A stretch of DNA of 64,000 nt from Streptomyces sp. NBC_00670. GTDB taxonomy: Bacteria; Actinomycetota; Actinomycetes; Streptomycetales; Streptomycetaceae. The first letter of the stretch is position 1, and each line of letters starts with the position of its first letter. Under the pieces are notes generated by a model. That model was not told where the DNA came from. It searched no databases and saw nothing but the letters and a program-made list of their open reading frames with translations. Shown here piece after piece: positions 35,218 to 42,528 of the stretch. The position numbers and the translations under genes were made by a program. The DNA is taken from the NCBI RefSeq assembly GCF_036226765.1, contig NZ_CP109017.1:4279001-4343000 (forward strand), read 5' to 3'.

Positions 35218-35256
35218 CCTTCCGGTGAAAGGACGACCCTTCCGGTGAAGGGACGA
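35218..35256. repeat. two tandem 20-bp-period dyad repeats upstream of the terpene synthase
   Basis: CCTTCCGGTGAAAGGACGA (35218-35236) and CCTTCCGGTGAAGGGACGA (35238-35256) differ by one base and repeat with a 20-bp period. Each has partial dyad symmetry (CCTT...AAGG type). They lie 37-75 bases upstream of the terpene synthase start and about 125 bases from the divergent gene at 35382, a normal place for an operator on two faces two helical turns apart. Confidence 0.6.
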
Positions 35257-35381
35257 CGAAGGATTCCCGATCATCCGGAAATCCGGGCCGGCAATGCGAC
35301 CAGCCATGCCCGCCGCCGAAGCGGTGCCAGCCGAACGGGTGGCGCCGCATTTCCCATTGACATTCCCCGTACGCTGAAGGC

Positions 35382-35594
35382 ATGTCGTCGCGTCGCAGGA
35401 CCTGTCCCGAGTGCCGTCGGGAGATCGCCGTCGTCGCCGGGCGGTTCGCGCGGCACGATCCGCCCGGGGCACGGGCCGCCGGGGAGCTCGTCTCCTGCCC
35501 CGGCTCCCGGCGGTCCGCCGGGCCGGACGCCGCCCAGCCCGCGCTGGACGGCTACGCCGTGCCCGAGTTCCCCGGGCAACTCCCCCTCTTCTGA
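35382..35594 (+). CDS. small zinc-ribbon-like protein
   Basis: This 70-residue protein opens with MSSRRRTCPECRREIAVVAG, a CxxC knuckle at Cys8/Cys11, and has a further Cys39 in LVSCPGSR plus a histidine (RFARHDPPG) that could complete a metal site. The C-terminus is a short Pro-rich tail ending FPGQLPLF. GAAGG lies just before the ATG. Similar small proteins are common and uncharacterised in Streptomyces. It is divergent from the terpene synthase and shares its upstream repeats. Confidence 0.7.
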   Translation: MSSRRRTCPECRREIAVVAGRFARHDPPGARAAGELVSCPGSRRSAGPDAAQPALDGYAVPEFPGQLPLF

Positions 35595-35671
35595 ACCCTC
35601 CGGACACCCGACGTACCACCGCTGAAACGGCCGCCGCCCACCGCTGAAGGCCCCCCGCCCCTCGGCTCCCG

Positions 35672-36328
35672 TCAGTTCCCGGCGACCGCCTTCACCGCCA
35701 CCGACACCGGCGCCGAACCGCTGATCAGCTCCAGCGTCAGACCCGCCGTCGCCGGGGTGTCCAGAAGCTCCGCGAGGACCGCCGCCACGTCGTCGCGCGG
35801 GACCGGGCCGCGGCCCGTCGCCGCCTCCAGACGCACCAGACCCGTACCGGCGTCGTCCGTCAGCCGGCCCGGCCGCAGGATCGTCCAGTCCAGGGCCGAG
35901 TGACCGCGGACGTACGCGTCGGCCGCGCCCTTGGCCCGCAGATAGACGTCGAACACCTCGTCCCCCGGGTGTTCGGGATCGGCGCCCATCGAGGACACGA
36001 CGACATACCGGCGTACGCCCGCGCGCGCGGCCGCGTCCGCGAGCAGCACGGCGGCGCCGCGGTCCACCGTCTCCTTGCGGTCCGTCCCGCTGCCCGGCCC
36101 CGCGCCCGCCGCGAACACCACCGCGTCCGCGCCCCGCAGCAACCCGGCGACCTCGTCCTCCGACGCGGACTCCAGATCGCACACGAGCGGTTCGGCGCCG
36201 GCCGCCCGCAGGTCGTCGGCCTGCTCCGCACGGCGGATGATCCCCGCCACCTCGTCGCCGCGCGCGGCGAGCAACCGCTCCAGCCGCAGCGCGATCTGAC
36301 CATGACCCCCAGCGATGACAATGCGCAT
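35672..36328 (-). CDS. SDR family NAD(P)-binding protein
   Basis: This 218-residue Rossmann protein begins MRIVIAGGHGQIALRLERLL (GxxGxxA dinucleotide motif at residues 7-13). It continues with VVFAAGAGPGSGTDRKETVDRGAAVLLADAAARAGVRRYVVVSSMGA and the short-form YLRAKGAADAYVRGHSALDWTILRPGRL, matching atypical SDR/NmrA proteins such as YwnB and YhfK. No ribosome site is evident before ATG 36328, so it may be leaderless. It is convergent with the small Zn-motif gene and follows the amidohydrolase gene on the same strand 106 bases away. The substrate is unknown. Confidence 0.9.
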   Translation of the reverse strand: MRIVIAGGHGQIALRLERLLAARGDEVAGIIRRAEQADDLRAAGAEPLVCDLESASEDEVAGLLRGADAVVFAAGAGPGSGTDRKETVDRGAAVLLADAAARAGVRRYVVVSSMGADPEHPGDEVFDVYLRAKGAADAYVRGHSALDWTILRPGRLTDDAGTGLVRLEAATGRGPVPRDDVAAVLAELLDTPATAGLTLELISGSAPVSVAVKAVAGN

Positions 36329-36434
36329 GATTCCGACGGTACGCCGGGAGCGGCACTCCCGCCGCCGTACGCCCCGGCGCGCACCCCGCCCGGCCGTGCG
36401 CCCCCGACCAGACGACGGGCACCCCGGCCCGCCC

Positions 36435-37700
36435 CTACGACACCCCGCCCCGCCCCTGCCTCGGCAGCCCCAGCGCCGCCGTCGCCGCCGAGTCGCAGTA
36501 CTCGCGCACCGCACTGGTCCGCGCCACCACGCGCCCCCGGTGCACCACGATCCTGCTGTACGCGAGCGACAGCGCGCCCGCCAGATCCGTACCGCGCACC
36601 GCGAGCAGCTCGGCCGGGAACCCCGCCTCGACCCGTACCTCCGGCAGCCCCAGCGCGGCGCGCGCCGCCGTGCTCACCGTCCCGTACGCCGTCTCCGGGC
36701 GCAGCCCCTGGCGCGAGGCCAGCAGGTAGGCGGCCTCCAGCGGGTCGCCCCGGCCGACCGGGTTCGACACGTCCCGCAGCGCCCCGCTGCCCGCCGCGAC
36801 CCGCACCCCGGCCGCGCGCAGCAGCCGCACCGGAGGCGTTTCGCGCAGGCCGGCCGCGCCGCAGCCGCCCTGCGGGAGGCAGACCACGCCGACGCCGGTC
36901 GCCGCCAGCTGGTCGGCGACCCGGGCCGCGGCCTCCTCCGGCAGCCGGGCCAGACCCCCGCAGGGGCCCAGCGTCACGCCGGGCCGCAGCCCGCCCGCCA
37001 TCGCCGCGATCCGCGTGAGCCGCGCCGGGTCGGCGGCGTCGGTGTGCAGGTCGACGGGGAGGCCGTGCTCGGAGGCGACCTCCAGGACCGCCTCCATGTA
37101 CCCCGCCGGATCCGGGTCGGTGTCCGGGCAGCCGCCGACGACCGCCGCGCCCATCTTCACCGCGTCCCGCAGCAGCGCGAGCCCGTCCGCGCCGGCCGCC
37201 CCGGTCAGTACGCGGGGCATCGCCACCGCCGTCAGCTCGGCAAGGCCGTGCAGGGAGCGGCGGGCCCGGAGCACGGCGGCGAGCGCGTCGAGCCCCTGCA
37301 CCTCGCCGACCCGTACATGCGAGCGCAGCGCCGTGGCGCCGTGCCCGAGCTGCAGCAGCGCGGCCTCGGTGGCCCGCCGCTGGACCTCCTCGGCGTCGGA
37401 GTCGGGCGGGCCGTCGCCGTCGGCGGACAGGGCGGTGTCGCCGTGGGCGTGGGGTTCGGCGGGGGCGGGGAGGAGCAGATGGCCGCCGAGGTCGAGACGG
37501 GAGCCGCCCGGGCCGGGCACCAGGCTGCCGGCGGTGCCGACCGCCTCGATCCGGTCGCCGCCCAGCCGTACGTCGACCGTCCGGCCGTCGACGAGCCGGG
37601 CTCCGCACAACAGCAGTCCGGCCGGTCCGGCGGGGAACCCCGGGGCCGCCGAGGGGGCCGGGAAGGGGGAGCGGGGCGGCTGCGGGCGCTCGTCGGGCAT
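36435..37700 (-). CDS. amidohydrolase family protein (cytosine deaminase-like)
   Basis: This 421-residue protein has the N-terminal beta-sandwich (LLLCGARLVDGRTVDVRLGGDRIEAVG) and metal-binding motif AEPHAHGDTAL (H-x-H) of amidohydrolases. The strand-5/6 histidine is in PVDLHTDAAD and the late metal aspartate is probably in GRGDPLEAAYLL. The order and length match the cytosine deaminase/N-acyl-amidase-like branch. ATG 37700 follows AGGAG by 4 bases. The lysine/HxH set for a two-metal site is incomplete, so a mononuclear deaminase is more likely. The actual substrate is unknown. Confidence 0.88.
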   Translation of the reverse strand: MPDERPQPPRSPFPAPSAAPGFPAGPAGLLLCGARLVDGRTVDVRLGGDRIEAVGTAGSLVPGPGGSRLDLGGHLLLPAPAEPHAHGDTALSADGDGPPDSDAEEVQRRATEAALLQLGHGATALRSHVRVGEVQGLDALAAVLRARRSLHGLAELTAVAMPRVLTGAAGADGLALLRDAVKMGAAVVGGCPDTDPDPAGYMEAVLEVASEHGLPVDLHTDAADPARLTRIAAMAGGLRPGVTLGPCGGLARLPEEAAARVADQLAATGVGVVCLPQGGCGAAGLRETPPVRLLRAAGVRVAAGSGALRDVSNPVGRGDPLEAAYLLASRQGLRPETAYGTVSTAARAALGLPEVRVEAGFPAELLAVRGTDLAGALSLAYSRIVVHRGRVVARTSAVREYCDSAATAALGLPRQGRGGVS

Positions 37701-37879
37701 CGCACTCCTGGGATCGGGCGCCACGAGGCGGCACGGGCGGACGCGTGAGGCGGAAGGGCCAAGATCACGCGGAGTGAGGCCGAGCCTAGGGCGGCGGCCC
37801 GGCGGCGACGGGGAGGAGCGAAATAGTCGTACCGGTGTGGCTCCAGGGCCCCACGAGACCGCCGCGACGGACCCGGAAA

Positions 37880-37994
37880 CCCAGCCGCCACAAGCCCTGA
37901 GCCCCAGCCGCCACGAACCCGAAAGCCCAGCCGCCACAAGCCCGGCAGCCCCAGCCGCCACGAACCCGAAAGCCCAGCCGCCACCAGCCCGGCA
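37880..37994. repeat. five-copy 23-bp tandem repeat
   Basis: Five consecutive 23-bp units begin CCCAGCCGCCAC; units at 37903 and 37949 end GAACCCGAAAG, while 37926 and 37972 end AAGCCCGGCAG or a one-base variant, so two subtypes alternate; unit 37880 is more diverged. The array fills part of the 422-base non-coding gap between the amidohydrolase and tRNA-Thr. There are no spacers, so it is not a CRISPR. Confidence 0.8.
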
Positions 37995-38081
37995 GCCCCG
38001 CGGGAACGGGGGAGGAACCGCCGCCGCGACGGGCCCGCGAGCCGGCCCGGAACAGGTCGGGCCCCACGGCACGAAACGGAT

Positions 38082-38111
38082 TTGGGCGAACGGCGGGCGA
38101 CCGTGTAATGT
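38082..38111 (+). promoter_or_regulatory. candidate promoter of the tRNA-Thr/tRNA-Met unit
   Basis: TTGGGC (38082-38087) and TAATGT (38106-38111) lie 18 bases apart, and transcription would start a few bases before tRNA-Thr at 38123. The distance and boxes fit a housekeeping promoter. Confidence 0.55.
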
Positions 38112-38122
38112 CTTCCTCGCTC

Positions 38123-38195
38123 GCCCCAATAGCTCAGTCGGCAGAGCGTCTCCATGGTAAGGAGAAGGTCAACGGTTCGATTCCGTTTTGGGGCT
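38123..38195 (+). tRNA. tRNA-Thr (GGT)
   Basis: A 73-base cloverleaf with acceptor GCCCCAA/TTGGGGC, anticodon stem TCTCC/GGAGA around ATGGTAA (anticodon GGT) and T arm AACGG-TTCGATT-CCGTT. The discriminator is T. No CCA is encoded. It is followed 47 bases later by tRNA-Met. Confidence 0.96.
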
Positions 38196-38242
38196 CTGGT
38201 GAGTGAGGTTCCCGTCGCAAGGCGGGCTCCGATCGCACCTGC

Positions 38243-38315
38243 AGCGGTGTAGCTCAGTCGGTAGAGCAAGCGGCTCATAATCGCTGTGTCACCGGTTCAA
38301 GTCCGGTCACCGCTA
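38243..38315 (+). tRNA. tRNA-Met (CAT)
   Basis: A 73-base cloverleaf with acceptor AGCGGTG/CACCGCT, anticodon loop CTCATAA (anticodon CAT) and T arm ACCGG-TTCAAGT-CCGGT. The A1-T72 pair and lack of the initiator's three G-C anticodon-stem pairs point to an elongator methionine tRNA. It lies 89 bases before rpmG. Confidence 0.95.
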
Positions 38316-38404
38316 CTCTCAGTAGCCGATTGCGGGGTCGGTCCTTCGATCGGCTACTCTTTTCTGCGTTCATACAGTCAACCCGTTCGTCAAGGAGCAC
38401 TCAC

Positions 38405-38569
38405 GTGGCTGCCACCGACGTCCGCCCGAAGATCACGCTGGCCTGCGTGGAGTGCAAGGAGCGGAACTACATCACCAAGAAGAACCGGCGTAACAACCCG
38501 GACCGTCTTGAGATGAAGAAGCACTGCCCGCGTTGCAACGCGCACACCGCGCACCGCGAGACGCGATAA
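38405..38569 (+). CDS. rpmG: 50S ribosomal protein L33
   Basis: This 54-residue protein is L33 of the zinc-binding (C+) type, with two CxxC knuckles, CVEC and CPRC. The core is KITLACVECKERNYITKKN. The GTG at 38405 has AAGGAG nine bases upstream. It follows tRNA-Met, as in other actinobacteria, and is closed by a strong terminator. Streptomyces usually carry more than one L33, including a zinc-free one used under zinc limitation (established knowledge). Confidence 0.97.
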   Translation: MAATDVRPKITLACVECKERNYITKKNRRNNPDRLEMKKHCPRCNAHTAHRETR

Positions 38570-38580
38570 ACAAGGCTCGT

Positions 38581-38620
38581 ACACGAGGCCGCCCCCGCAG
38601 TCCGGGGGGCGGCCTCGTGT
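38581..38620 (+). terminator. terminator after rpmG
   Basis: ACACGAGGCCGCCCC at 38581-38595 pairs perfectly with 38606-38620 (15 bp), and the next bases are CGTTTTG. A strong intrinsic terminator 11 bases after the L33 stop. Confidence 0.85.
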
Positions 38621-38689
38621 CGTTTTGTAGGCTCGGCCCACCCAAGCGTTCGTCCAACCACTCACCCAATAGCAGGAGGTGCCGAGCCG

Positions 38690-39145
38690 ATGGCGCTCGA
38701 CCAGTCCTTCGTGGGGCGGTCCTACCCGCCCACCGACCCCTACGAGGTGGGCCGGGAGAAGATCCGTGAGTTCGCGGAGGCCGTGGGGGACGTCAACCCG
38801 GCGTACACCGACCCCGAGGCCGCCAAGGCGCTCGGGCACGCCGATGTGATCGCCCCGCCGACCTTCGTCTTCGCGATCACCTTCAAGGCCGCGGGCCAGG
38901 TCGTCGAGGACCCGCAGCTCGGACTGGACTACAGCCGCGTCGTGCACGGCGACCAGAAGTTCGCCTACACCCGTCCGGTGCGCGCCGGCGACCGGCTCAC
39001 GGTCACCTCGACCATCGAGGCGGTCAAGTCCCTGGCGGGCAACGACATCCTGGACATCCGCGGCGAGGTGCACGACGAGTCGGGCGAGCACGTCGTGACC
39101 GCCTGGACCAAGCTCGTGGCCCGCGCGGCCGCAGAGGAGGCGTGA
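38690..39145 (+). CDS. MaoC-like (R)-hydratase, HadA-type subunit
   Basis: This 151-residue hot-dog-fold protein has the FAS1-like dehydratase pattern DPYEVGREKIREFAEAVGDVNPAYTDPEAAKALGHADVIAPPTF. The hydratase motif is degenerate (GDVNPAYTD lacks the catalytic His), as in mycobacterial HadA, the substrate-binding partner of HadB. AGGAGG precedes the ATG at 38690. It is followed 5 bases later by a HadB-like gene. The pair next to L33 and upstream of secE-nusG-rplK mirrors the mycobacterial rpmG2-hadAB(C)-trpT-secE order. Its fatty acid role in Streptomyces is not established. Confidence 0.92.
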   Translation: MALDQSFVGRSYPPTDPYEVGREKIREFAEAVGDVNPAYTDPEAAKALGHADVIAPPTFVFAITFKAAGQVVEDPQLGLDYSRVVHGDQKFAYTRPVRAGDRLTVTSTIEAVKSLAGNDILDIRGEVHDESGEHVVTAWTKLVARAAAEEA

Positions 39146-39150
39146 GGACG

Positions 39151-39579
39151 ATGACGGCGAAGATCGCGTACGCCGACGTCGAGGTCGGCACCGAGCTGCC
39201 CGCGAGGACGTTCCCGGTGTCCCGCGCCACCCTGGTCCGGTACGCCGGCGCCTCCGGCGACTTCAACCCCATCCACTGGAACGAGCGGTTCGCCAAGGAG
39301 GTCGGGCTGCCGGACGTCATCGCGCACGGCATGTTCACCATGGCCTCGGCGGTCCGCGTGGTCACCGACTGGGCCGGCGACCCGGGCGCGGTCGTCGAGT
39401 ACGGCGTCCGCTTCACCAAGCCGGTGGTCGTCCCGGACGACGACAAGGGCGCGCTCATCGAGGTCGGCGCCAAGGTCGCCGCCAAGCTCGGCGACAACAC
39501 CGTCCGCGTGGACCTGACGGCCACCAGCGCCGGGCAGAAGGTCCTGGGCATGTCCCGCGCGGTCGTCCGGCTGGCCTGA
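39151..39579 (+). CDS. MaoC-like (R)-hydratase, HadB-type catalytic subunit
   Basis: This 142-residue hot-dog-fold protein keeps the hydratase motif SGDFNPIHWNERFAKEVGLPDVIAHGMFT with Asp37 and His42. It is therefore the likely catalytic partner of the upstream HadA-like protein in (R)-3-hydroxyacyl thioester dehydration. ATG 39151 is chosen because GAGGAGG sits about 10 bases upstream; the in-frame GTG at 39142 would leave one base of spacing. The pair is closed by a hairpin 17 bases after the stop. Confidence 0.93.
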   Translation: MTAKIAYADVEVGTELPARTFPVSRATLVRYAGASGDFNPIHWNERFAKEVGLPDVIAHGMFTMASAVRVVTDWAGDPGAVVEYGVRFTKPVVVPDDDKGALIEVGAKVAAKLGDNTVRVDLTATSAGQKVLGMSRAVVRLA

Positions 39580-39595
39580 GGTACGCCGGTACGCG

Positions 39596-39634
39596 GACGG
39601 GCCCGCGCCCCTCGTGAGGAGGCGCGGGCCCGTC
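39596..39634. terminator. bidirectional terminator
   Basis: GACGGGCCCGCGCC (39596-39609) pairs perfectly with 39621-39634, and the 11-base loop itself can pair (CCTC/GAGG). It lies between the HadB-like gene and the converging secreted protein gene (stop 39648). Confidence 0.75.
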
Positions 39635-39647
39635 CCCGTCCGCTGTC

Positions 39648-40076
39648 CTACGCGTGGCCGTCCCAGTACACCGGGTGGTAGCTCGTGTCGCCCTTCACCT
39701 TCACGACCCACATGCGGATCGGGGTGTCCTCCGCGATGTTGCCGGTCTTCCAGGCCGAGCAGTAGAACGAGCTGTGCCCGCGGGTGCTCACCGTGCGGTC
39801 GATGTCGCCGTCCCGGCCGATGTCGAGCCGCACCTCGATGCCCCACCCGTCCGCGATGCTGTCGCACGCCTGGATCGAGTCGCCCGGGGTGGCGTCGCCG
39901 TACTGGTCGGTGCCGGGATCCTGGGACCAGGCACCCCAGCCGCCGCCCTCGTAGGCCCCGTAGGTCTTGATCGTCTGGGCGCTGGCCGAGTTGGCCGTCA
40001 CGACCACCAGTCCGAGCGCGCCCAGGAGCAGGGAGGCGGAGCGCATCCAGCGGGTACGCGACTTCTCCGGCTTCAC
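39648..40076 (-). CDS. secreted protein of unknown function
   Basis: This 142-residue protein has a clear signal peptide (basic VKPEKSRTRWMR, hydrophobic SLLLGALGLVVVTA, cleavage after SASA near residue 33). The mature domain of about 109 residues has two cysteines (QACDSIADGW and YCSAWKTG) that could form one disulfide, and many tryptophans and tyrosines. The GTG at 40076 has AAGGGGAAC upstream. I do not recognise a family; it resembles small extracellular beta-rich proteins of Streptomyces. It stands alone, divergent from the TetR gene. Confidence 0.78.
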   Translation of the reverse strand: MKPEKSRTRWMRSASLLLGALGLVVVTANSASAQTIKTYGAYEGGGWGAWSQDPGTDQYGDATPGDSIQACDSIADGWGIEVRLDIGRDGDIDRTVSTRGHSSFYCSAWKTGNIAEDTPIRMWVVKVKGDTSYHPVYWDGHA

Positions 40077-40217
40077 GTGCTGTTCCCCTTCCGTCGGTCG
40101 GCGGCTTCCGCCCCTGTCCGAGGGTCGCCGCCGGGCGACCCGCCGCGGTGCCCGCCGAGGTCACCATGATCCTAGGGGCGGCTGGTTGACCCTCACATGC
40201 CATTTTTCAGGGGCCGC

Positions 40218-40247
40218 TTGACTTAGTTAGTGATTGAGCACTAACTT
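40218..40247 (+). promoter_or_regulatory. TetR gene promoter with overlapping operator
   Basis: TTGACT (40218-40223) and TAACTT (40242-40247) are 18 bases apart. Between and over them lies the inverted repeat AGTTAGTG (40225-40232) with CACTAACT (40239-40246), spacer 6. A related site precedes the MFS gene at 40901. Its place in the promoter suggests autorepression by the encoded TetR protein. Confidence 0.7.
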
Positions 40248-40253
40248 ACTCGC

Positions 40254-40823
40254 ATGGTCAGGATGAGCGCGGAGGAGCGGCGCGAGAGCGTCATCCGTGC
40301 GGCGACGAGCGAGTTCGCCCGCGGCGGTTACCACGGCACGTCCACCGAGGCGATCGCCAGACGCGTCGGGGTGTCGCAGCCGTACCTCTTCCGGCTCTTC
40401 CCGGACAAGCGGGCGATCTTCCGCGCGGCGACCGAGCGCTGTACGGCCGAGATCACCAGAACGTTCGAGAGGGCGTCGGAGGGGCTGAGGGGCGAGGAGG
40501 CCCTGCACGCCATGGCCAATGCCTATACGCAGCTCATCGCCGACCGGCCCGAGCTGTTGCAGTTGCAGATGCAGATGTACGTCGCCGTGGCCGCCGCCGA
40601 GCAGGAGGGCGACCACGGGTTCGGCGAGGCCGTGCGCGCCGAGTGGATGAAGATGTGGGACACCGTCCACATCCCGCTCGGCGCGGACATCGACCAGACG
40701 ACGGACTTCCTGGCGTACGGGATGCTCATCAACTGCCTCGTCGCCATGGGGTTCCCGCCCCAGCACCGGGTGTGGGAAGGGCTGTACCCGTCGGCCCGGA
40801 TCAAGGGCCGGCTGGAGAAGTAG
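40254..40823 (+). CDS. TetR family transcriptional regulator
   Basis: This 189-residue protein has an N-terminal helix-turn-helix (VIRAATSEFARGGYHGTSTEAIARRVGVSQPYLFRLFPDKRAIF) and an all-helical ligand domain rich in Met and Gln around residue 105. The start may be ATG 40254 or ATG 40263; neither has a good ribosome site and the promoter is very close, so the mRNA may have almost no leader. It precedes an MFS exporter whose promoter carries a matching operator, the classical repressor-efflux pump pair. Confidence 0.93.
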   Translation: MVRMSAEERRESVIRAATSEFARGGYHGTSTEAIARRVGVSQPYLFRLFPDKRAIFRAATERCTAEITRTFERASEGLRGEEALHAMANAYTQLIADRPELLQLQMQMYVAVAAAEQEGDHGFGEAVRAEWMKMWDTVHIPLGADIDQTTDFLAYGMLINCLVAMGFPPQHRVWEGLYPSARIKGRLEK

Positions 40824-40890
40824 GGGACGGGGGTGGGGCTCGCGGGCCCACCGTTCCGTGACGCGTGCGGCCATGAGCCGTGCCGTCGTC

Positions 40891-40920
40891 TGTCCAAGAA
40901 AGTTAGTGGTCAATTACTAA
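40891..40920 (+). promoter_or_regulatory. MFS gene promoter with TetR operator
   Basis: AGTTAGTG-GTCAAT-TACTAA (40901-40920) repeats the half-sites and the 6-base spacing of the TetR promoter operator at 40225-40246. TACTAA (40915-40920) can serve as the -10 box with TGTCCA (40891-40896) as a weak -35. The GTG start of the pump is 15 bases downstream. Confidence 0.65.
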
Positions 40921-40935
40921 TCTGGGGGAGTCACC

Positions 40936-42381
40936 GTGTCACAGCAGACCGCACACCGGGGAGGGACCGTCTGGGCCCTCCTCCTCACCAGCGCCGCCGG
41001 CTTCATGGCGGCGCTCGACAACCTCGTCGTCACCACCGCCCTGCCCTCCATCCGCGAGGATCTCGGCGGCGCGCTGGACGACCTGGAGTGGACCGTGAGC
41101 GCCTACACGCTCACCTTCGCCGTCCTCCTCATGTTCGGCGCCGCGCTCGGCGACCGGTTCGGCCGACGGCGGCTCTTCCTGGCCGGACTCACCGTCTTCA
41201 CCGGCGCCTCGGCCGCCGCGGCCATGGCGCCCGGCATCGACTCACTGATCGCCGCCCGGGCCGTGCAGGGCGTCGGGGCCGCCGTCATGATGCCGCTCAC
41301 CCTGACCCTGCTCACCGCCGCCGTGCCCGCCGCCAAGCGCGGCATGGCCTTCGGCATCTGGGGCGCCGTCAACGGACTCGCCGTCGCCTCCGGACCCCTC
41401 ATCGGCGGCAGCCTCACCGAACACGTGTCCTGGCACTGGATCTTCTGGCTGAACGTGCCGATAGGCCTCGCCCTGCTGCCGCTCGCCCGGCTGCGCCTCG
41501 CCGAGTCCTACGGCACCGGCGCGCCGCTCGACCCGACCGGCACCGTGCTCGTCAGCGGGGGCCTCTTCGGCATCGTCTACGGGCTGGTCCGCGGGCCCGC
41601 CGACGGCTGGACCAGCAGCCTGGTGCTGACCGGGCTGTTCGCCGGGGCCGCGCTGCTGGCCGGGTTCGTGGTGCACGGGGCGCGGGCCGCCAACCCCATG
41701 CTGCCGATGCGGCTGTTCCGCTCCCGCGCCTTCTCCGGCATCAACGCGGCGAGCCTGCTGATGTTCCTCGGCATGTTCGGCTCGATCTTCCTGCTCAGCC
41801 AGTACATGCAGGGGGTGCTCGGGTACTCGCCCACCGAGGCGGGGCTGCGGATGCTGCCGTGGACGGGCATGCCGATGCTCATCGCGCCGGTCGCGGGGTA
41901 CCTCGCCGACCGGGTCGGGGGACGGCCGGTCGTCGCCGCGGGGCTCTTCCTCCAGGCGCTGGGGCTGGCGTATCTCGCCGCGGTGGTCACGGCCGACGTG
42001 TCGTACGCGGCGCAGTTGCCGGGACTGATCGTGAGCGGGGTGGGGATGTCGCTGTACTTCGCGCCGGCCTCGCATCTGGTGATGTCGAGTGTGCGGGTGG
42101 GGGAGCAGGGGATCGCTTCCGGGGCGAACAACGCGTTGCGTGAGATCGGGGGTGCGCTGGGGGTCGCCGTGATGTCGTCGATCTTCTCGGCGCAGGGGGG
42201 TTACGAGACGGCGGCGTCGTTCGTGGACGGGTTGCGGCCGGCGTTGGTGGTGGGGGCGGGGGTTGTCGCCCTTGCGGGGGGCGCGGCGCTGCTGATTCCG
42301 GGGCGGCGCTCGCGGAAGGCCGCGGTGGTGGAGGAGACGGTGGCTGTGGCGGGGGGTGTGCGGGAGTTGGCGGAGCGCTGA
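40936..42381 (+). CDS. MFS transporter, DHA2 (EmrB/QacA) type drug exporter
   Basis: This 481-residue protein has about 14 membrane segments. Motif D1/A features are seen: AALDNLVVTTALPSIREDLGG (the acidic residue of helix 1), GALGDRFGRRRLFLAGL-like GAALGDRFGRRRL, and motif C as GAVNGLAVASGPLIGGSLTEHVSWHWIFWLNVPIG. These mark DHA2 proton-driven multidrug or antibiotic exporters. The GTG has GGGGGAG upstream. It is paired with a TetR repressor. A 12-bp hairpin follows after 8 bases. Confidence 0.94.
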   Translation: MSQQTAHRGGTVWALLLTSAAGFMAALDNLVVTTALPSIREDLGGALDDLEWTVSAYTLTFAVLLMFGAALGDRFGRRRLFLAGLTVFTGASAAAAMAPGIDSLIAARAVQGVGAAVMMPLTLTLLTAAVPAAKRGMAFGIWGAVNGLAVASGPLIGGSLTEHVSWHWIFWLNVPIGLALLPLARLRLAESYGTGAPLDPTGTVLVSGGLFGIVYGLVRGPADGWTSSLVLTGLFAGAALLAGFVVHGARAANPMLPMRLFRSRAFSGINAASLLMFLGMFGSIFLLSQYMQGVLGYSPTEAGLRMLPWTGMPMLIAPVAGYLADRVGGRPVVAAGLFLQALGLAYLAAVVTADVSYAAQLPGLIVSGVGMSLYFAPASHLVMSSVRVGEQGIASGANNALREIGGALGVAVMSSIFSAQGGYETAASFVDGLRPALVVGAGVVALAGGAALLIPGRRSRKAAVVEETVAVAGGVRELAER

Positions 42382-42389
42382 GGGCGGGT

Positions 42390-42418
42390 GGGCGGTGGGG
42401 GTTTCGCCCCCGCCGCCC
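42390..42418 (+). terminator. terminator after the MFS gene
   Basis: GGGCGGTGGGGG (42390-42401) pairs with 42407-42418 (12 bp with one T-G wobble) around a TTTCG loop. It begins 9 bases after the MFS stop. Confidence 0.7.
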
Positions 42419-42435
42419 CTGCCCTTCCCGTCCTC

Positions 42436-42528
42436 CCAAGGGGCTTCGCCCCTTGGACCCCGTGGATTCGTTGTCGGGTGACCGCCGGTGGGGGCTTGTC
42501 GCGCAGTTCCCCGCGCCCCTGAAGGGGC
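42436..42528. repeat. Streptomyces-type intergenic palindromic repeat block
   Basis: Two hairpins lie here: CCAAGGGG with its complement at 42436-42456 (loop TTC), and GCCCCT/AGGGGC at 42515-42528 preceded by GGGCTTGTCGCGCAGTTCCC at 42493-42512. The second phrase is a recurrent intergenic sequence in Streptomyces genomes as I remember them. The block lies in the 170-base gap before murB. Confidence 0.55.

Noticed and set aside
37880..37994. Possible CRISPR array
   Set aside because: The 23-bp units are directly abutting with no spacers and no cas genes are present.
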